Shown one piece after another: positions 1 to 7,780 of a stretch of DNA of 64,000 nt; position 1 is the stretch's first letter; each line of letters starts with the position of its first letter. Source of the DNA: Actinophytocola gossypii. GTDB taxonomy: Bacteria; Actinomycetota; Actinomycetes; Mycobacteriales; Pseudonocardiaceae. The notes under the pieces are model-generated. The model worked only from the letters and a program-made list of their open reading frames with translations. It searched no databases and was not told the origin of the DNA. The position numbers and the translations under genes are program-made. Location: positions 106,631-170,630 of the forward strand of contig NZ_JAFFZE010000011.1 of the NCBI RefSeq assembly GCF_025165815.1, read 5' to 3'.

Positions 1-157
1 CGCCGACGGCAACGACACCATCGCGATCCGGTCGATGGCCTACCTGGCGCTGACCTACGACCACCGCCTGGTCGACGGCGCCGACGCCGGCCGGTTCCTG
101 ACCTCGATCAAGAACCGCCTGCAGGAGGGGAACTTCGAGGGCGACCTGGGCCTGTAG
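1..157 (+). CDS. sucB: Dihydrolipoamide acyltransferase (E2), 3' end
   Basis: Only the last 51 codons lie in the window, read from base 2 to the TAG at 155-157. The fragment contains the signature [13 protein letters not shown], whose His and Asp are the catalytic residues of the C-terminal acyltransferase domain of 2-oxoacid dehydrogenase E2 enzymes. E2 transfers the acyl group from its lipoyl arm to CoA. The order E2, TIGR01777 protein, lipB, lipA matches the mycobacterial dlaT/sucB region, which supports the E2 of the 2-oxoglutarate (or shared) dehydrogenase complex. The next gene's ATG directly follows the stop codon, so the two are probably co-transcribed. The lipoyl and peripheral-subunit domains are outside the window. 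Confidence 0.9.
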   Translation, partial: ADGNDTIAIRSMAYLALTYDHRLVDGADAGRFLTSIKNRLQEGNFEGDLGL

Positions 158-1042
158 ATGCGCGTCGTGGTCGCCGGCTCGTCCGGCCTGGTCGGCACGG
201 CACTGGTCAGCGGCCTGCGCGCCGCGGGCCACGACGTCGTCCGGCTCGTCCGGCGCCCGGCGACCGCGCCGGACGAGCGGACCTGGGACCCGCCGGCCGG
301 GCGGATCGACGACGACGCCCTGGCCGGCGCCGACGCCGCGGTGAACCTGTGCGGCGCCGGCATCGGCAGCCGCCGCTGGAGCCACGCCCGCAAGCAGGTC
401 CTGCTGGACAGCCGGGTCGAGCCGACCGAGGTGCTGGCCGCGGCGGTGGCCGAGCACGGGGTGAAGGTGCTGGTCAACGCGTCCGCGGTCGGCTACTACG
501 GCGACGGTGGCGACCGGGTCCTGGACGAGCGCGCGCCGCGCGGCCGGGGGTTCCTGGCCGCGCTGTGCGGGCACTGGGAGGCGGCGACCCAGCGCGCCGA
601 GGAGGCCGGGACGCGGGTCGTCCGGATGCGCACCGGACACGTGCTGTCCGGCCGGGGCGGGCTGCTCGGCACGCTGCGCCCGCTGGTGTTCCTGCTGCTC
701 GGCGGCCGGCTCGGCGACGGCCGCCAGTTCATGCCGTGGATCGCCCTGTCCGACCACGTCGCCGCGATCCGCTTCGCCATCGAAACCGAGTCCCTGGCCG
801 GCGCGGTCAACTCGTGCTCGCCGAACCCGGTCACCAACCGCGAGTTCACCCGGCTCCTCGGCCGGGTGATGCGCCGCCCCACCCCGTGGTTCGTGCCCGG
901 TCTCGCCCTGCGCGCGGCCATCGGCGACGGCGGCGGCGAGGTGCTCTACAGCCAGCGCACGGTGCCGGCGGCACTGCGCGAGGCCGGGTTCGTCTTCGGC
1001 TACCCGAAGCTGGAGGACGCCTTCCGGGCCGCGCTCCAGTGA
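158..1042 (+). CDS. TIGR01777 family epimerase / SDR protein
   Basis: This 294-residue protein belongs to the TIGR01777 (YfcH/SulA-like) branch of NAD(P)-binding extended SDR proteins. The N-terminus carries the Rossmann motif GSSGLVG (residues 7-13). A later RTGHVLSGRGGLLG and a C-terminal block of the DUF1731 type (RTVPAALREAGFVFGYPKL) are typical of the family. The substrate is unknown. The ATG starts immediately after the E2 stop codon with no gap, so it is probably the second gene of that operon. The same position is held by the homologue between E2 and lipB in Mycobacterium, which suggests a link to lipoate or 2-oxoacid dehydrogenase metabolism. Confidence 0.85.
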   Translation: MRVVVAGSSGLVGTALVSGLRAAGHDVVRLVRRPATAPDERTWDPPAGRIDDDALAGADAAVNLCGAGIGSRRWSHARKQVLLDSRVEPTEVLAAAVAEHGVKVLVNASAVGYYGDGGDRVLDERAPRGRGFLAALCGHWEAATQRAEEAGTRVVRMRTGHVLSGRGGLLGTLRPLVFLLLGGRLGDGRQFMPWIALSDHVAAIRFAIETESLAGAVNSCSPNPVTNREFTRLLGRVMRRPTPWFVPGLALRAAIGDGGGEVLYSQRTVPAALREAGFVFGYPKLEDAFRAALQ

Positions 1043-1084
1043 GGACGGACGACGACCGGATGACGAAGGCGTAGTGTCGCCATC

Positions 1085-1822
1085 GTGGTTCACGCTTCCT
1101 GCCGCGCGTCCAGCGCTCCCGTGCACGTCCGCGACCTAGGCACGATCGACTACCAGGCCGCGTGGTCGCTGCAACGCGACCTGGTCGCCACCCGCGCCGG
1201 GTCAGCCGACGCCGAGGACACGCTCCTGCTGCTGCAGCACCCGTCGGTCTACACCGCCGGCAAGCGCACCGAGCCGGACGAGCGTCCCGAGGACGGCACC
1301 CCGGTGATCGACGTCGACCGCGGCGGCAAGATCACCTGGCACGGCCCGGGGCAGCTGGTGGGGTACCCGATCGTCAAGCTGGCCGACCCGGTGGACGTGG
1401 TGCGGTTCGTCCGCCTGCTGGAACAGGCGCTGATCGCGGTGTGCGACGACCTCGGCCTGACCAGCGGCCGGGTGGAGGGCCGCAGCGGCGTGTGGTTGCC
1501 GGCCGACCACCGTCCGGAGCGCAAGATCGCCGCCATCGGCATCCGGGTGCAGCGCGGCGTGACCATGCACGGCTTCGAGATCAACTGTGACGCGGACCTC
1601 ACCCCGTTCGACAACATCGTCCCGTGCGGCATCCGCGACGCCGGCGTGACGTCGCTGTCACTGGAGCTGGACCGCCGCGTCACCGTGGCCGAGGTCCAGC
1701 CGCTGGCGGAGAAGCACGTGCTCGCCGCGCTGGACGGCGCGCTGCCGGTGGAGGACCGCTGGCTGCCCCGCTGGTCGCCGAGCTCGCCAGGGGTGAGCTT
1801 CGAGCTGGCCCAGCACCGCTGA
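1085..1822 (+). CDS. lipB: Lipoyl(octanoyl)transferase LipB
   Basis: LipB moves octanoate from acyl carrier protein to the lipoyl domains of E2 and GcvH, the first step of lipoate synthesis. The 245-residue protein shows [12 protein letters not shown] (79-90), the catalytic lysine in ERKIAAIG (K147) and the catalytic cysteine in NIVPCGI (C181), all as in the family. GTG at 1085 is chosen because TAGTGT at 1072-1077 lies 7 bases upstream, a fit for a -10 box of a leaderless transcript. No Shine-Dalgarno sequence is visible. It is followed by two regulator modules, with its partner lipA about 2.8 kb downstream. Confidence 0.95.
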   Translation: MVHASCRASSAPVHVRDLGTIDYQAAWSLQRDLVATRAGSADAEDTLLLLQHPSVYTAGKRTEPDERPEDGTPVIDVDRGGKITWHGPGQLVGYPIVKLADPVDVVRFVRLLEQALIAVCDDLGLTSGRVEGRSGVWLPADHRPERKIAAIGIRVQRGVTMHGFEINCDADLTPFDNIVPCGIRDAGVTSLSLELDRRVTVAEVQPLAEKHVLAALDGALPVEDRWLPRWSPSSPGVSFELAQHR

Positions 1823-1823
1823 G

Positions 1824-2420
1824 TCAGGGAGCGGCGCGCCGCATCCCGGTCATCACCGCGACGATCGTGCGGGTCACGTCCGCCGCCGTCGCCTTCGGGT
1901 CGGACGATCCAGCGATCGCCTCCGCGCCCGCGGACAGCGCGCCGAACAGGATCCGCGCGGTCACCTCCACCGGCAACGGCTCGATCTCGCCAGCCTGCAC
2001 GAGCGCCTCGACGGTCCCGCGCACCAGCCCGTAGCTGAAGTGCTCCTCGGCCTCGCGCCACCGCTCCCAGCCCATCACCACCGGCGCCTCGTGGATGACG
2101 ACGCGCTGGTAGGCCGGGTCCAGGCACACCCGCACGTAGCCGCGGATGCCGGCCATCGCCCGGTCCCAGGCCGGCCCGTCGCCGTCGATGGCGGCCGACA
2201 GCCGGTCCATGGCGGCCGTCTCGACCTGGTTGAAGGCCGCCTCGAACAGCGCCTGCTTGCCGGAGAAGTGGTGGTACAGCGCGCCCTTGGTCACCCGCGC
2301 GCGCTTGACGATCGCGTCGAGCGAGGTGCCGGCGTAGCCGCGCTTGGTGAACAGCTCCAGGGCCGAGTCGACCAGCGCGTGCCGGGTGGACTCGGTGTAG
2401 TCGCTGCGTCTTGACCGCAT
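1824..2420 (-). CDS. TetR/AcrR family regulator
   Basis: This TetR-type repressor of about 198 residues has an N-terminal helix-turn-helix (SALELFTKRGYAGTSLDAI then VTKGALYHHFSGKQALF) and a C-terminal ligand domain of unknown specificity. ATG at 2420 is preferred because the DNA-binding domain begins right after it; reading back to 2531 would run through the operators. The gene converges on lipB, with one base between the stop codons, and is divergent from a small hypothetical gene at 2543. Two matching inverted repeats sit in the shared promoter region at 2459-2496, so it probably represses itself and the divergent gene. Confidence 0.88.
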   Translation of the reverse strand: MRSRRSDYTESTRHALVDSALELFTKRGYAGTSLDAIVKRARVTKGALYHHFSGKQALFEAAFNQVETAAMDRLSAAIDGDGPAWDRAMAGIRGYVRVCLDPAYQRVVIHEAPVVMGWERWREAEEHFSYGLVRGTVEALVQAGEIEPLPVEVTARILFGALSAGAEAIAGSSDPKATAADVTRTIVAVMTGMRRAAP

Positions 2421-2458
2421 TGTCACCACGCTCACAACCGTACGACACACCCGGCCCA

Positions 2459-2496
2459 CATACCGGTGGTATGGTGGTGAACATACCGATGGTATG
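2459..2496. promoter_or_regulatory. Tandem inverted-repeat operators for divergent TetR
   Basis: Two copies of CATACC-N3-GGTATG are present: 2459-2473 (spacer GGT) and 2482-2496 (spacer GAT). Their centres are 22 bases apart, about two helical turns. A third half-site GGTATG follows at 2509-2514. The array lies 39 bases upstream of the tetR ATG (2420) and 46 upstream of the divergent ATG (2543), the usual place for TetR autoregulation. That this TetR is the ligand is inferred from position. Confidence 0.75.
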
Positions 2497-2542
2497 TCGA
2501 AGACCTGCGGTATGACCCACCTCACCGGCACAGGGGGCGACG

Positions 2543-3016
2543 ATGGGCTGGCACGAGTACTACGAACGCAAGGCGGCTCTCGACACGGTGGTCGCGGACG
2601 GGCTCACCGTCCCGGCCGGGTTCGACGGCGAGGACGAGGTGCTCCTGGCGCTGCACCACCGCTGGTCGATGCGCCTCGCGGGCCGGGTGGACCTCGCCGT
2701 GCACGACATCGAGCGCGACCCCGACATCGACCCGGTGGACGCCGTCGGCGCCGCCTGGCGGGCGACCGCGGAGTCCGAGCCGGACCTGCGCCGCCTGCTC
2801 GACGAGCACGCCGAGCACCCCGCCCTGCGTGCCGTCACACTGGCCGAGCAGGCCATGCTCGCCCGCGCCGCCGGGCTCACCGAGCAGGCCGACGGCGCGG
2901 CCGAGCAGGCCGCGGTCGGCGCGGCGTTCCTCGCCCTGGTGCGCAGCCGGCCGGGCCGGGCCGAGCGCCGCAACCCGGTCGAGCGATTGCTCCGCCGCCT
3001 CGTCCCCTCCGCTTAG
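2543..3016 (+). CDS. Hypothetical protein divergent from TetR
   Basis: The 157-residue protein starts MGWHEYYERKAALDTVV and is predicted soluble and acidic in the first two thirds. It has an Ala/Glu-rich helical stretch (about 85-140) and an Arg-rich tail. I see no signal peptide, membrane segment or motif I can assign. ATG at 2543 follows GGGGGCGACG, a weak ribosome binding site. The tandem operators at 2459-2496 sit in its promoter, so it is probably the main target of the adjacent TetR. The function is unknown. Confidence 0.65.
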   Translation: MGWHEYYERKAALDTVVADGLTVPAGFDGEDEVLLALHHRWSMRLAGRVDLAVHDIERDPDIDPVDAVGAAWRATAESEPDLRRLLDEHAEHPALRAVTLAEQAMLARAAGLTEQADGAAEQAAVGAAFLALVRSRPGRAERRNPVERLLRRLVPSA

Positions 3017-3064
3017 CCGACAGGACCTCCAAGCACGCCGGAACGTCGTTCTACGCTCCGGGAC

Positions 3065-3652
3065 ATGGCCCGCATGCCCCAGGAACACCTCGACGCCCGG
3101 CGCCGCCAGATCCTGGACGCCGCCCGGCGGTGCTTCGCCCGCGACGGCTTCCACGCCACCTCCATGCAGGACCTGCTCGGCGAGGCCGGCCTGTCGGCGG
3201 GCGCGGTGTACCGCTACTTCCGGGGCAAGGACGACATCGTCGACGCCATCGCGGCGGAAGCGCTCGCCGAGGTCACGGCGGCCTTCGACGCGCCAGACGA
3301 CACGGACCTCCCGCCGCTCGACGGCATCGTCGACCTGGTCCTGGGAACTGAGACACCGCCCCTGGCCACCTCGACCGAGTCGGCCAGGCTGCTGGTGCAG
3401 ATCTGGACGGAAGCGCTGCGCTCGCCGGCGTTGGCGGCACGACTCGGCGAGGTCCTGGCCAGCACCCGCGGGATGCTCGGCCGCTGGGCGGAGCGGCACC
3501 GGGAACGCGGCCTGCTGCCCACCGACGTTCCGGCTGAGCAGGTGGCGGACGTGCTGATCGCCCTGGTCCACGGATTCCTGGTGCGCCGCGCGGTGTACGG
3601 CGACGCCGATGCCGACGCGTTCCGGAACGGGTTGCGCGCGCTGCTGTCCTGA
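3065..3652 (+). CDS. TetR/AcrR family regulator
   Basis: A 195-residue TetR-type regulator. The N-terminal helix-turn-helix is clear (RRQILDAARRCFARDGF, then GLSAGAVYRYFRGKDDI, residues about 12-65), followed by a TetR C-terminal ligand domain. ATG 3065 is preceded by TACGCT at 3052-3057 with a 7-base gap, suggesting a leaderless transcript. The methyltransferase gene begins 75 bases after its stop codon, and a TetR-like inverted repeat lies in that gap (3698-3711). The simplest reading is that it controls the methyltransferase. The ligand is unknown. Confidence 0.88.
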   Translation: MARMPQEHLDARRRQILDAARRCFARDGFHATSMQDLLGEAGLSAGAVYRYFRGKDDIVDAIAAEALAEVTAAFDAPDDTDLPPLDGIVDLVLGTETPPLATSTESARLLVQIWTEALRSPALAARLGEVLASTRGMLGRWAERHRERGLLPTDVPAEQVADVLIALVHGFLVRRAVYGDADADAFRNGLRALLS

Positions 3653-3697
3653 ACGTCCTGCCTTGACGACGTGCGGACGAACCTGGTGAAATAAAAG

Positions 3698-3711
3698 AAC
3701 GAACATTCGTT
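3698..3711. promoter_or_regulatory. Inverted-repeat operator before methyltransferase
   Basis: AACGAA-CA-TTCGTT forms perfect 6-base arms with a 2-base spacer, set in an A/T-rich patch (3690-3716) that stands out from the GC-rich surroundings. It ends 16 bases before the ATG at 3728 and just before the ribosome binding site AAGGGAG (3717-3723), so a bound repressor would block transcription. The TetR at 3065-3652 is the likely ligand by position. Confidence 0.65.
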
Positions 3712-3727
3712 TTTACAAGGGAGCGTC

Positions 3728-4534
3728 ATGGAACTCACCGGTGTCGGCGCGACCGCCCTCGGCGTAGCCCTCCTGCGGGCCAGGGAGAGCGCTCGCCCCG
3801 ACCGGATCGTCGAGGACCCCTACGCCGGGCACTTCGCCCGGCACCTCGGCGACCCGTGGACCGCCGACCCGCACTTCCTGGCGCTGATGGCCGACCAGGT
3901 CGCCGTCCGCACCCGGTTCTTCGACGACATGCTGCTCGCCGCCACCCACGCCGGGATCGACCAGGTCGTGCTGCTGGCCTGCGGCGTGGACACCCGCGCG
4001 TTCCGGCTCGGCTGGCCCGCCGCGACCACGGTCCTCGAACTCGATTTGGCCGAGGTACTGGCCTTTCGCGACGGCGTGCTCGCCCAGCAGGGTGCGACTG
4101 CCCGCTGCCGCCGCGTCGAGATCGCCGCCGACCTGCGCGGGGACTGGCCGACCACCCTGCAAGTCGCCGGCCACGATCCGGACCGCCCGACCGCGTGGCT
4201 CGCCGAGGGCATCCTCTACGCGCTGCCACCGGCCGCCGCGGACCTGCTCATCGACCGGGTCACCGCCGCGTCCACGCCAGGCAGCGTGCTCGCGCTCGAC
4301 CACGTCGAGGACTCCGCCAGGCTTCGCACCGCCCGCGGCGCACTCGCCGCCGAGCTCGTCGACCTCTGGCAGGGTGGCCCCGACCAGGACCTCGCACACT
4401 GGCTCACCGCCCGCGGCTGGGCCACCCAGGTGCACGACGTCGCCGAGATCGCCGCCCGCTACGGCCGCCCCACCCCACCGGAAGCCGCGCCGGCCCGCGC
4501 CTGGCTCGTCGCGGCCGAGCTGGGCGGGAGGTGA
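3728..4534 (+). CDS. SAM-dependent methyltransferase, TIGR00027/LCM type
   Basis: A 268-residue class I methyltransferase of the actinobacterial TIGR00027 group, related to leucine carboxyl methyltransferases and expanded in mycobacteria. Visible signatures are GVGATALGVALLRARES at the start, then RIVEDPYA, TRFFDD, and the SAM-binding region VVLLACGVDTRAFRL (about 80-94) followed by LELDLAEVL. The substrate is unknown; family members are implicated in polyketide or lipid methylation. ATG 3728 has a good ribosome binding site (AAGGGAG, 5-11 bases upstream). It is controlled by an operator at 3698-3711, probably bound by the upstream TetR. Confidence 0.88.
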   Translation: MELTGVGATALGVALLRARESARPDRIVEDPYAGHFARHLGDPWTADPHFLALMADQVAVRTRFFDDMLLAATHAGIDQVVLLACGVDTRAFRLGWPAATTVLELDLAEVLAFRDGVLAQQGATARCRRVEIAADLRGDWPTTLQVAGHDPDRPTAWLAEGILYALPPAAADLLIDRVTAASTPGSVLALDHVEDSARLRTARGALAAELVDLWQGGPDQDLAHWLTARGWATQVHDVAEIAARYGRPTPPEAAPARAWLVAAELGGR

Positions 4535-4580
4535 GCGTCGGGCCTGCTGGCGTCCGGTCGAGGGGGCGTAGCCTGGCGAG

Positions 4581-5585
4581 GTGACCATTGCGCCGGAGGG
4601 GCGAAAGCTGCTGCGTCTCGAGGTACGCAACAGCCAGACCCCGATCGAGAAGAAGCCGTCGTGGATCAAGACCCGCGCCAAGATGGGTCCCGAGTACCGG
4701 GAGCTGAAGGGCCTGGTCCGACGGGAGGGCCTGCACACCGTGTGCGAGGAGGCCGGCTGTCCCAACATCTACGAGTGCTGGGAGGACCGCGAGGCCACGT
4801 TCCTCATCGGGGGCGAGCAGTGCACGCGGCGATGTGACTTCTGCCAGATCGACACCGGCCGGCCCGCGGCGCTCGACCGCGAGGAGCCGCGCAAGGTGGC
4901 CGAGTCGGTGCAGGCGATGGGCCTGCGGTACGCGACGGTCACCGGTGTCGCCCGCGACGACCTCCCCGACGGCGGCGCGTGGCTGTACGCCGAGACCGTG
5001 CGCCGCATCCACACGATGAACCCGGGTACCGGCGTCGAGCTGCTGATCCCCGACTTCAACGCCGACCCCGCACAGCTGGCCGAGGTGTTCGACTCCCGGC
5101 CCGAGGTGCTGGCGCACAACCTGGAGACCGTGCCGCGGATCTTCAAGCGCATCCGCCCGGCGTTCCGCTACGAGCGCTCCCTCGAGGTGATCACCAGGGC
5201 GCGCGAGTTCGGCCTGGTGACGAAGTCGAACCTGATCCTGGGCATGGGCGAGACGCCGGACGAGGTCACCGAGGCGCTGCGCGACCTGCACGACGCCGGC
5301 TGCGACATCATCACGATCACCCAGTACCTGCGTCCGTCGGTGCGCCACCACCCGATCGACCGCTGGGTGAAGCCGGAGGAGTTCCTGGAGCACAAGGAGT
5401 CGGCCGAGCGCATCGGCTTCGCCGGGGTGATGGCCGGGCCGCTGGTCCGCTCGTCGTACCGGGCCGGGCGGCTGTACGCGCAGGCGATCGCGCACCGCGG
5501 CGAGGAGGTCCCGGAGGCACTGCGGCACCTCACTGAGACCGGCCCGGCGAACCAGGAGATCGGCGCGGTCCTCAGCCGCCAGTAG
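4581..5585 (+). CDS. lipA: Lipoyl synthase LipA
   Basis: LipA is a radical-SAM enzyme that inserts two sulfurs into protein-bound octanoyl chains to make lipoyl groups. The 334-residue protein has both required clusters: the auxiliary cluster Cys in [12 protein letters not shown] (C55, C60, C66) and the radical-SAM motif CTRRCDFC (C81, C85, C88). A C-terminal Arg-Ser-Ser-Tyr (RSSYRAG) matches the serine ligand typical of LipA. GTG 4581 is chosen because TAGCCT (4569-4574) lies 6 bases upstream, a probable leaderless start. In related genomes it sits beside lipB; here two regulator modules separate them, and it has its own promoter. Confidence 0.96.
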   Translation: MTIAPEGRKLLRLEVRNSQTPIEKKPSWIKTRAKMGPEYRELKGLVRREGLHTVCEEAGCPNIYECWEDREATFLIGGEQCTRRCDFCQIDTGRPAALDREEPRKVAESVQAMGLRYATVTGVARDDLPDGGAWLYAETVRRIHTMNPGTGVELLIPDFNADPAQLAEVFDSRPEVLAHNLETVPRIFKRIRPAFRYERSLEVITRAREFGLVTKSNLILGMGETPDEVTEALRDLHDAGCDIITITQYLRPSVRHHPIDRWVKPEEFLEHKESAERIGFAGVMAGPLVRSSYRAGRLYAQAIAHRGEEVPEALRHLTETGPANQEIGAVLSRQ

Positions 5586-5703
5586 GTGCGGCGGGTCAGT
5601 CCCTGGGTTGATGTCCGGGGGAACCCCGATGTGTCAGCGTTGGTCCAACTGCCAGACTTTCACCCGTCCGGGGGTTGTGGATCTTCGTCGAGGGGAGCTC
5701 GCT

Positions 5704-6393
5704 GTGCTGACCGATGTCCTGGAGTGGCTACGGGAACTGCCACACCCGGCGCTGTTCGGCGCAACGGGGTTGCTGGTGTTCCTCGAGTGCACCATCGGTC
5801 TCGGGTTCATCGCGCCGGGCGAGAGCGGCCTGCTCATCGCGTCGGCGGTGGTGGTGACCAACGTGCCGAAGGGCATCCTGCTGTGGCTGGTGGTGACGGT
5901 TGCCGCCGGCATCGGCGACTCGATCGGCTACGCCATCGGCAGGCGGTTCGGCCCGTCCCTGCGCGAGACGAAGCTGATCCAGAAGTACGGCGTAGAAGGC
6001 TGGGACAAGGCGACCGGCATCCTGCGCAAGCGGGGTGCCTGGGCGGTGTTCTTCGCGCGGTTCCTGCCCGTGGTGCGAACCCTGACCCCGGCGGCGGCGG
6101 GGACGTCGCAGTTGCCGTACCGGAAGTTCCTGCCCGCGGTGGTGGCCGGCGCGGCGTGCTGGTCGGCCCTGCACATCACGCTGGGTGCCCTGCTCGGCGA
6201 GGCGGCCGAGCAGATCGAGAGCGCCATGGGCGTCGGCGGCAGCGTCATCGTCGGCGGTCTGGCGCTGGCCCTGGTGATCACGATCGTCGTGCACAAGCGC
6301 CGCAAGGCCAAGCGCACGCCGGTCGTGGTGGTCCCCGAGGAGAAGTCCCCCACTCGCGGCGACAGCGACCCGGAGCTGGAGCGCGCGAACTAG
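5704..6393 (+). CDS. DedA family membrane protein
   Basis: A polytopic protein of about 229 residues of the DedA/SNARE-associated (VTT domain) family, linked in other bacteria to membrane phospholipid flipping and proton-dependent homeostasis. Family signatures are FLECTIGLGFIAPGESGLL near the start and FARFLPVVRTLTPAAAG in the middle. The C-terminus has a final membrane helix and then a basic tail (HKRRKAKR). The frame is open further upstream, but GTG 5704 is chosen because GAGGGGAG (5690-5697) is a good ribosome binding site and the homologous region starts there. It stands alone downstream of lipA. Confidence 0.85.
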   Translation: MLTDVLEWLRELPHPALFGATGLLVFLECTIGLGFIAPGESGLLIASAVVVTNVPKGILLWLVVTVAAGIGDSIGYAIGRRFGPSLRETKLIQKYGVEGWDKATGILRKRGAWAVFFARFLPVVRTLTPAAAGTSQLPYRKFLPAVVAGAACWSALHITLGALLGEAAEQIESAMGVGGSVIVGGLALALVITIVVHKRRKAKRTPVVVVPEEKSPTRGDSDPELERAN

Positions 6394-6483
6394 GACTGCC
6401 GGTAGCGCTCAACCAGCGCTGCGGCGACGCGACCTTCCGAGGAGGAAGCCGCGATCCTGCGTGGCAGGGCCGCGGCGGCCGGC

Positions 6484-6948
6484 ATGTCGCCGCAGGCGCA
6501 CATCGCCGACATCGCGAGCGCCCTCGTCGCGCTGCGCCGCAGTCAGACCCGACGCGCCCTCGCGCGGCTGGCCGAACGACGCGGAGAACGCACCGGCCCA
6601 CCCGACGCGGTGTTCGACCTGCTCGACGCGCTCGCCGACCGCACCGAGCGGCTGACGGTCACCGAGGCCGCCGCCGCGCTGGGGGTCGACCAGGCCCGGG
6701 CCAGCCGCCTGGCCGCACAGGCGATCGGGGCCGGGCTGGCCCGCCGGGAACCCGATCAGGCGGACGGCCGTCGCTCCATCCTGGCGCTCACCCCCGACGG
6801 ACACGCCGCCCTCGACCGGATCAGCGCCTTCCGGCGGGCAACCGTCGCCGACGCCACCGCCGACTGGTCGGCCGACGACCGAGCGGCCCTGGCCGAGCTG
6901 CTGACCCGCTTCGTCCGCGACTTCGCCGCCCGGACGGAGGCGCGGTGA
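6484..6948 (+). CDS. MarR family regulator
   Basis: A 154-residue winged-helix regulator of the MarR family. The recognition region LTVTEAAAALGVDQARASRLAAQAIGAG is followed by the wing ARREPDQADGRRSILALTPDG, both classical. ATG 6484 follows GGGCCGCGGCGGCCGGC with no clear ribosome binding site, so the start is moderately uncertain. No divergent partner or operator can be assigned. The next stretch (6949-7161) holds only a possible short reading frame on the other strand and then a tRNA. Confidence 0.82.
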   Translation: MSPQAHIADIASALVALRRSQTRRALARLAERRGERTGPPDAVFDLLDALADRTERLTVTEAAAALGVDQARASRLAAQAIGAGLARREPDQADGRRSILALTPDGHAALDRISAFRRATVADATADWSADDRAALAELLTRFVRDFAARTEAR

Positions 6949-6959
6949 CCCGGGCGGGG

Positions 6960-7115
6960 TCAGCCGGCGAACGTCAGCAGCGTGAGGGACGGCCGCGGGT
7001 CGCGCGCCGACGGCAGGTTGGCGAGCCGCCACGGCCCGCGTCCCGGCGGCAACCGCACGGGCGTCGTGGCCGACACGCCGGTAAGCACGCCCCCGGTCGC
7101 AACCCTGACAGCCAC
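6960..7115 (-). pseudogene. Possible gene remnant beside tRNA-Val
   Basis: On the minus strand a reading frame continues without stops from next to the tRNA down to a TGA at 6960-6962. From GTG 7115 it encodes 51 residues ending VRLPPGRGPWRLANLP and then a short hydrophobic tail. Its composition looks protein-like for this genome, but I do not recognise a family, and no ribosome binding site is evident. It may be the 3' end of a gene truncated by rearrangement next to the tRNA, or chance coding potential in GC-rich DNA. Nothing else is visible in 6949-7161. Confidence 0.25.
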
Positions 7116-7161
7116 GGCCAGGGGGAATCGTTGCCAACTAGCGTTGAACAGGCCGATTCGG

Positions 7162-7233
7162 TGGGCACAGCAGGGATCGAACCTGCGACCGCTCGGGTGT
7201 AAACCGAGTGCTCTCCCGCTGAGCTATGTGCCC
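7162..7233 (-). tRNA. tRNA-Val (anticodon UAC)
   Basis: The minus strand folds as a full cloverleaf. The acceptor stem is GGGCACA/TGTGCCC, the D arm GCTC...GAGC, the anticodon stem CTCGG/CCGAG with loop TTTACAC (anticodon TAC, reading GUA), and the T arm GCAGG-TTCGATC-CCTGC. The gene is 72 nt with discriminator A, and the 3' CCA is not encoded. It lies 33 bases downstream of the 3' end of the peroxiredoxin gene, on the same strand. Confidence 0.96.
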
Positions 7234-7266
7234 GGGGTGCCAGGACACCACCCAGCACCGTACGGG

Positions 7267-7731
7267 TCAGACGGGCAGTGCCGCCACCGCCCGCTTCCAC
7301 GCGTCCTGGTCACGGGCCTCGCCCGGCGCGTTGACCTCGGCGAACCGCAGGACGCCGGCGCGGTCGACCAGGAACGTGCCGCGCACGGCCATGCCGCGGT
7401 CGGCGTCGAAGACCCCGTACGCCTTCGCCACCTCGCCGTGCGGCCAGAAGTCGCTCAGCAGGGGGAACTGGTAGCCCTCCTGGATCGCCCACGCCTTCTG
7501 CGCGAACACGTGGTCGACCGACACGCCGAGCACCCGCACGCCCGCCGAGTCGTACGCGCCCAGGTCGTCCCGCAGCTGGCACAGCTCGCCGGTGCAGATC
7601 CCGCTGAACGCGAACGGGTAGAACACCAGCAGCACGTTCTTCTCGCCGCGGAACGACGACAGCGTGACCTGCTGGTTGTTCTGGTCCGCGAGCGTGAAGT
7701 CCGGCGCCTCGGCACCGACCTGGACGACCAT
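7267..7731 (-). CDS. AhpE-like peroxiredoxin with CxxxxC pair
   Basis: A 154-residue thioredoxin-fold peroxidase that reduces hydroperoxides. The catalytic motif FYPFAFSGIC places the peroxidatic cysteine at C46, as in mycobacterial AhpE, and the neighbouring DUF3052 gene and divergent aceE copy the mycobacterial ahpE locus. Unlike the one-cysteine AhpE as I recall it, a second cysteine follows at C51 (CTGELC), the spacing seen in BCP/PrxQ enzymes that form a disulfide between the two. It may therefore be an atypical 2-Cys enzyme. ATG 7731 has the ribosome binding site GGGAGGAG. It probably shares a transcript with the DUF3052 gene 49 bases upstream. Confidence 0.9.
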   Translation of the reverse strand: MVVQVGAEAPDFTLADQNNQQVTLSSFRGEKNVLLVFYPFAFSGICTGELCQLRDDLGAYDSAGVRVLGVSVDHVFAQKAWAIQEGYQFPLLSDFWPHGEVAKAYGVFDADRGMAVRGTFLVDRAGVLRFAEVNAPGEARDQDAWKRAVAALPV

Positions 7732-7780
7732 CCGAGCTCCTCCCCTGGCTTCTCCCGAGTGTTCGGGCAGAGCTTAGGGG

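Noticed and set aside
2421..2531. N-terminal extension of the first TetR to 2531
   Set aside because: It would place the two operators inside the coding region; the helix-turn-helix domain starts right after ATG 2420.
5608..5703. Upstream in-frame extension of the DedA protein from GTG 5608
   Set aside because: The extension (MCQRWSNCQTF...) has no family similarity, and a good ribosome binding site lies before GTG 5704.
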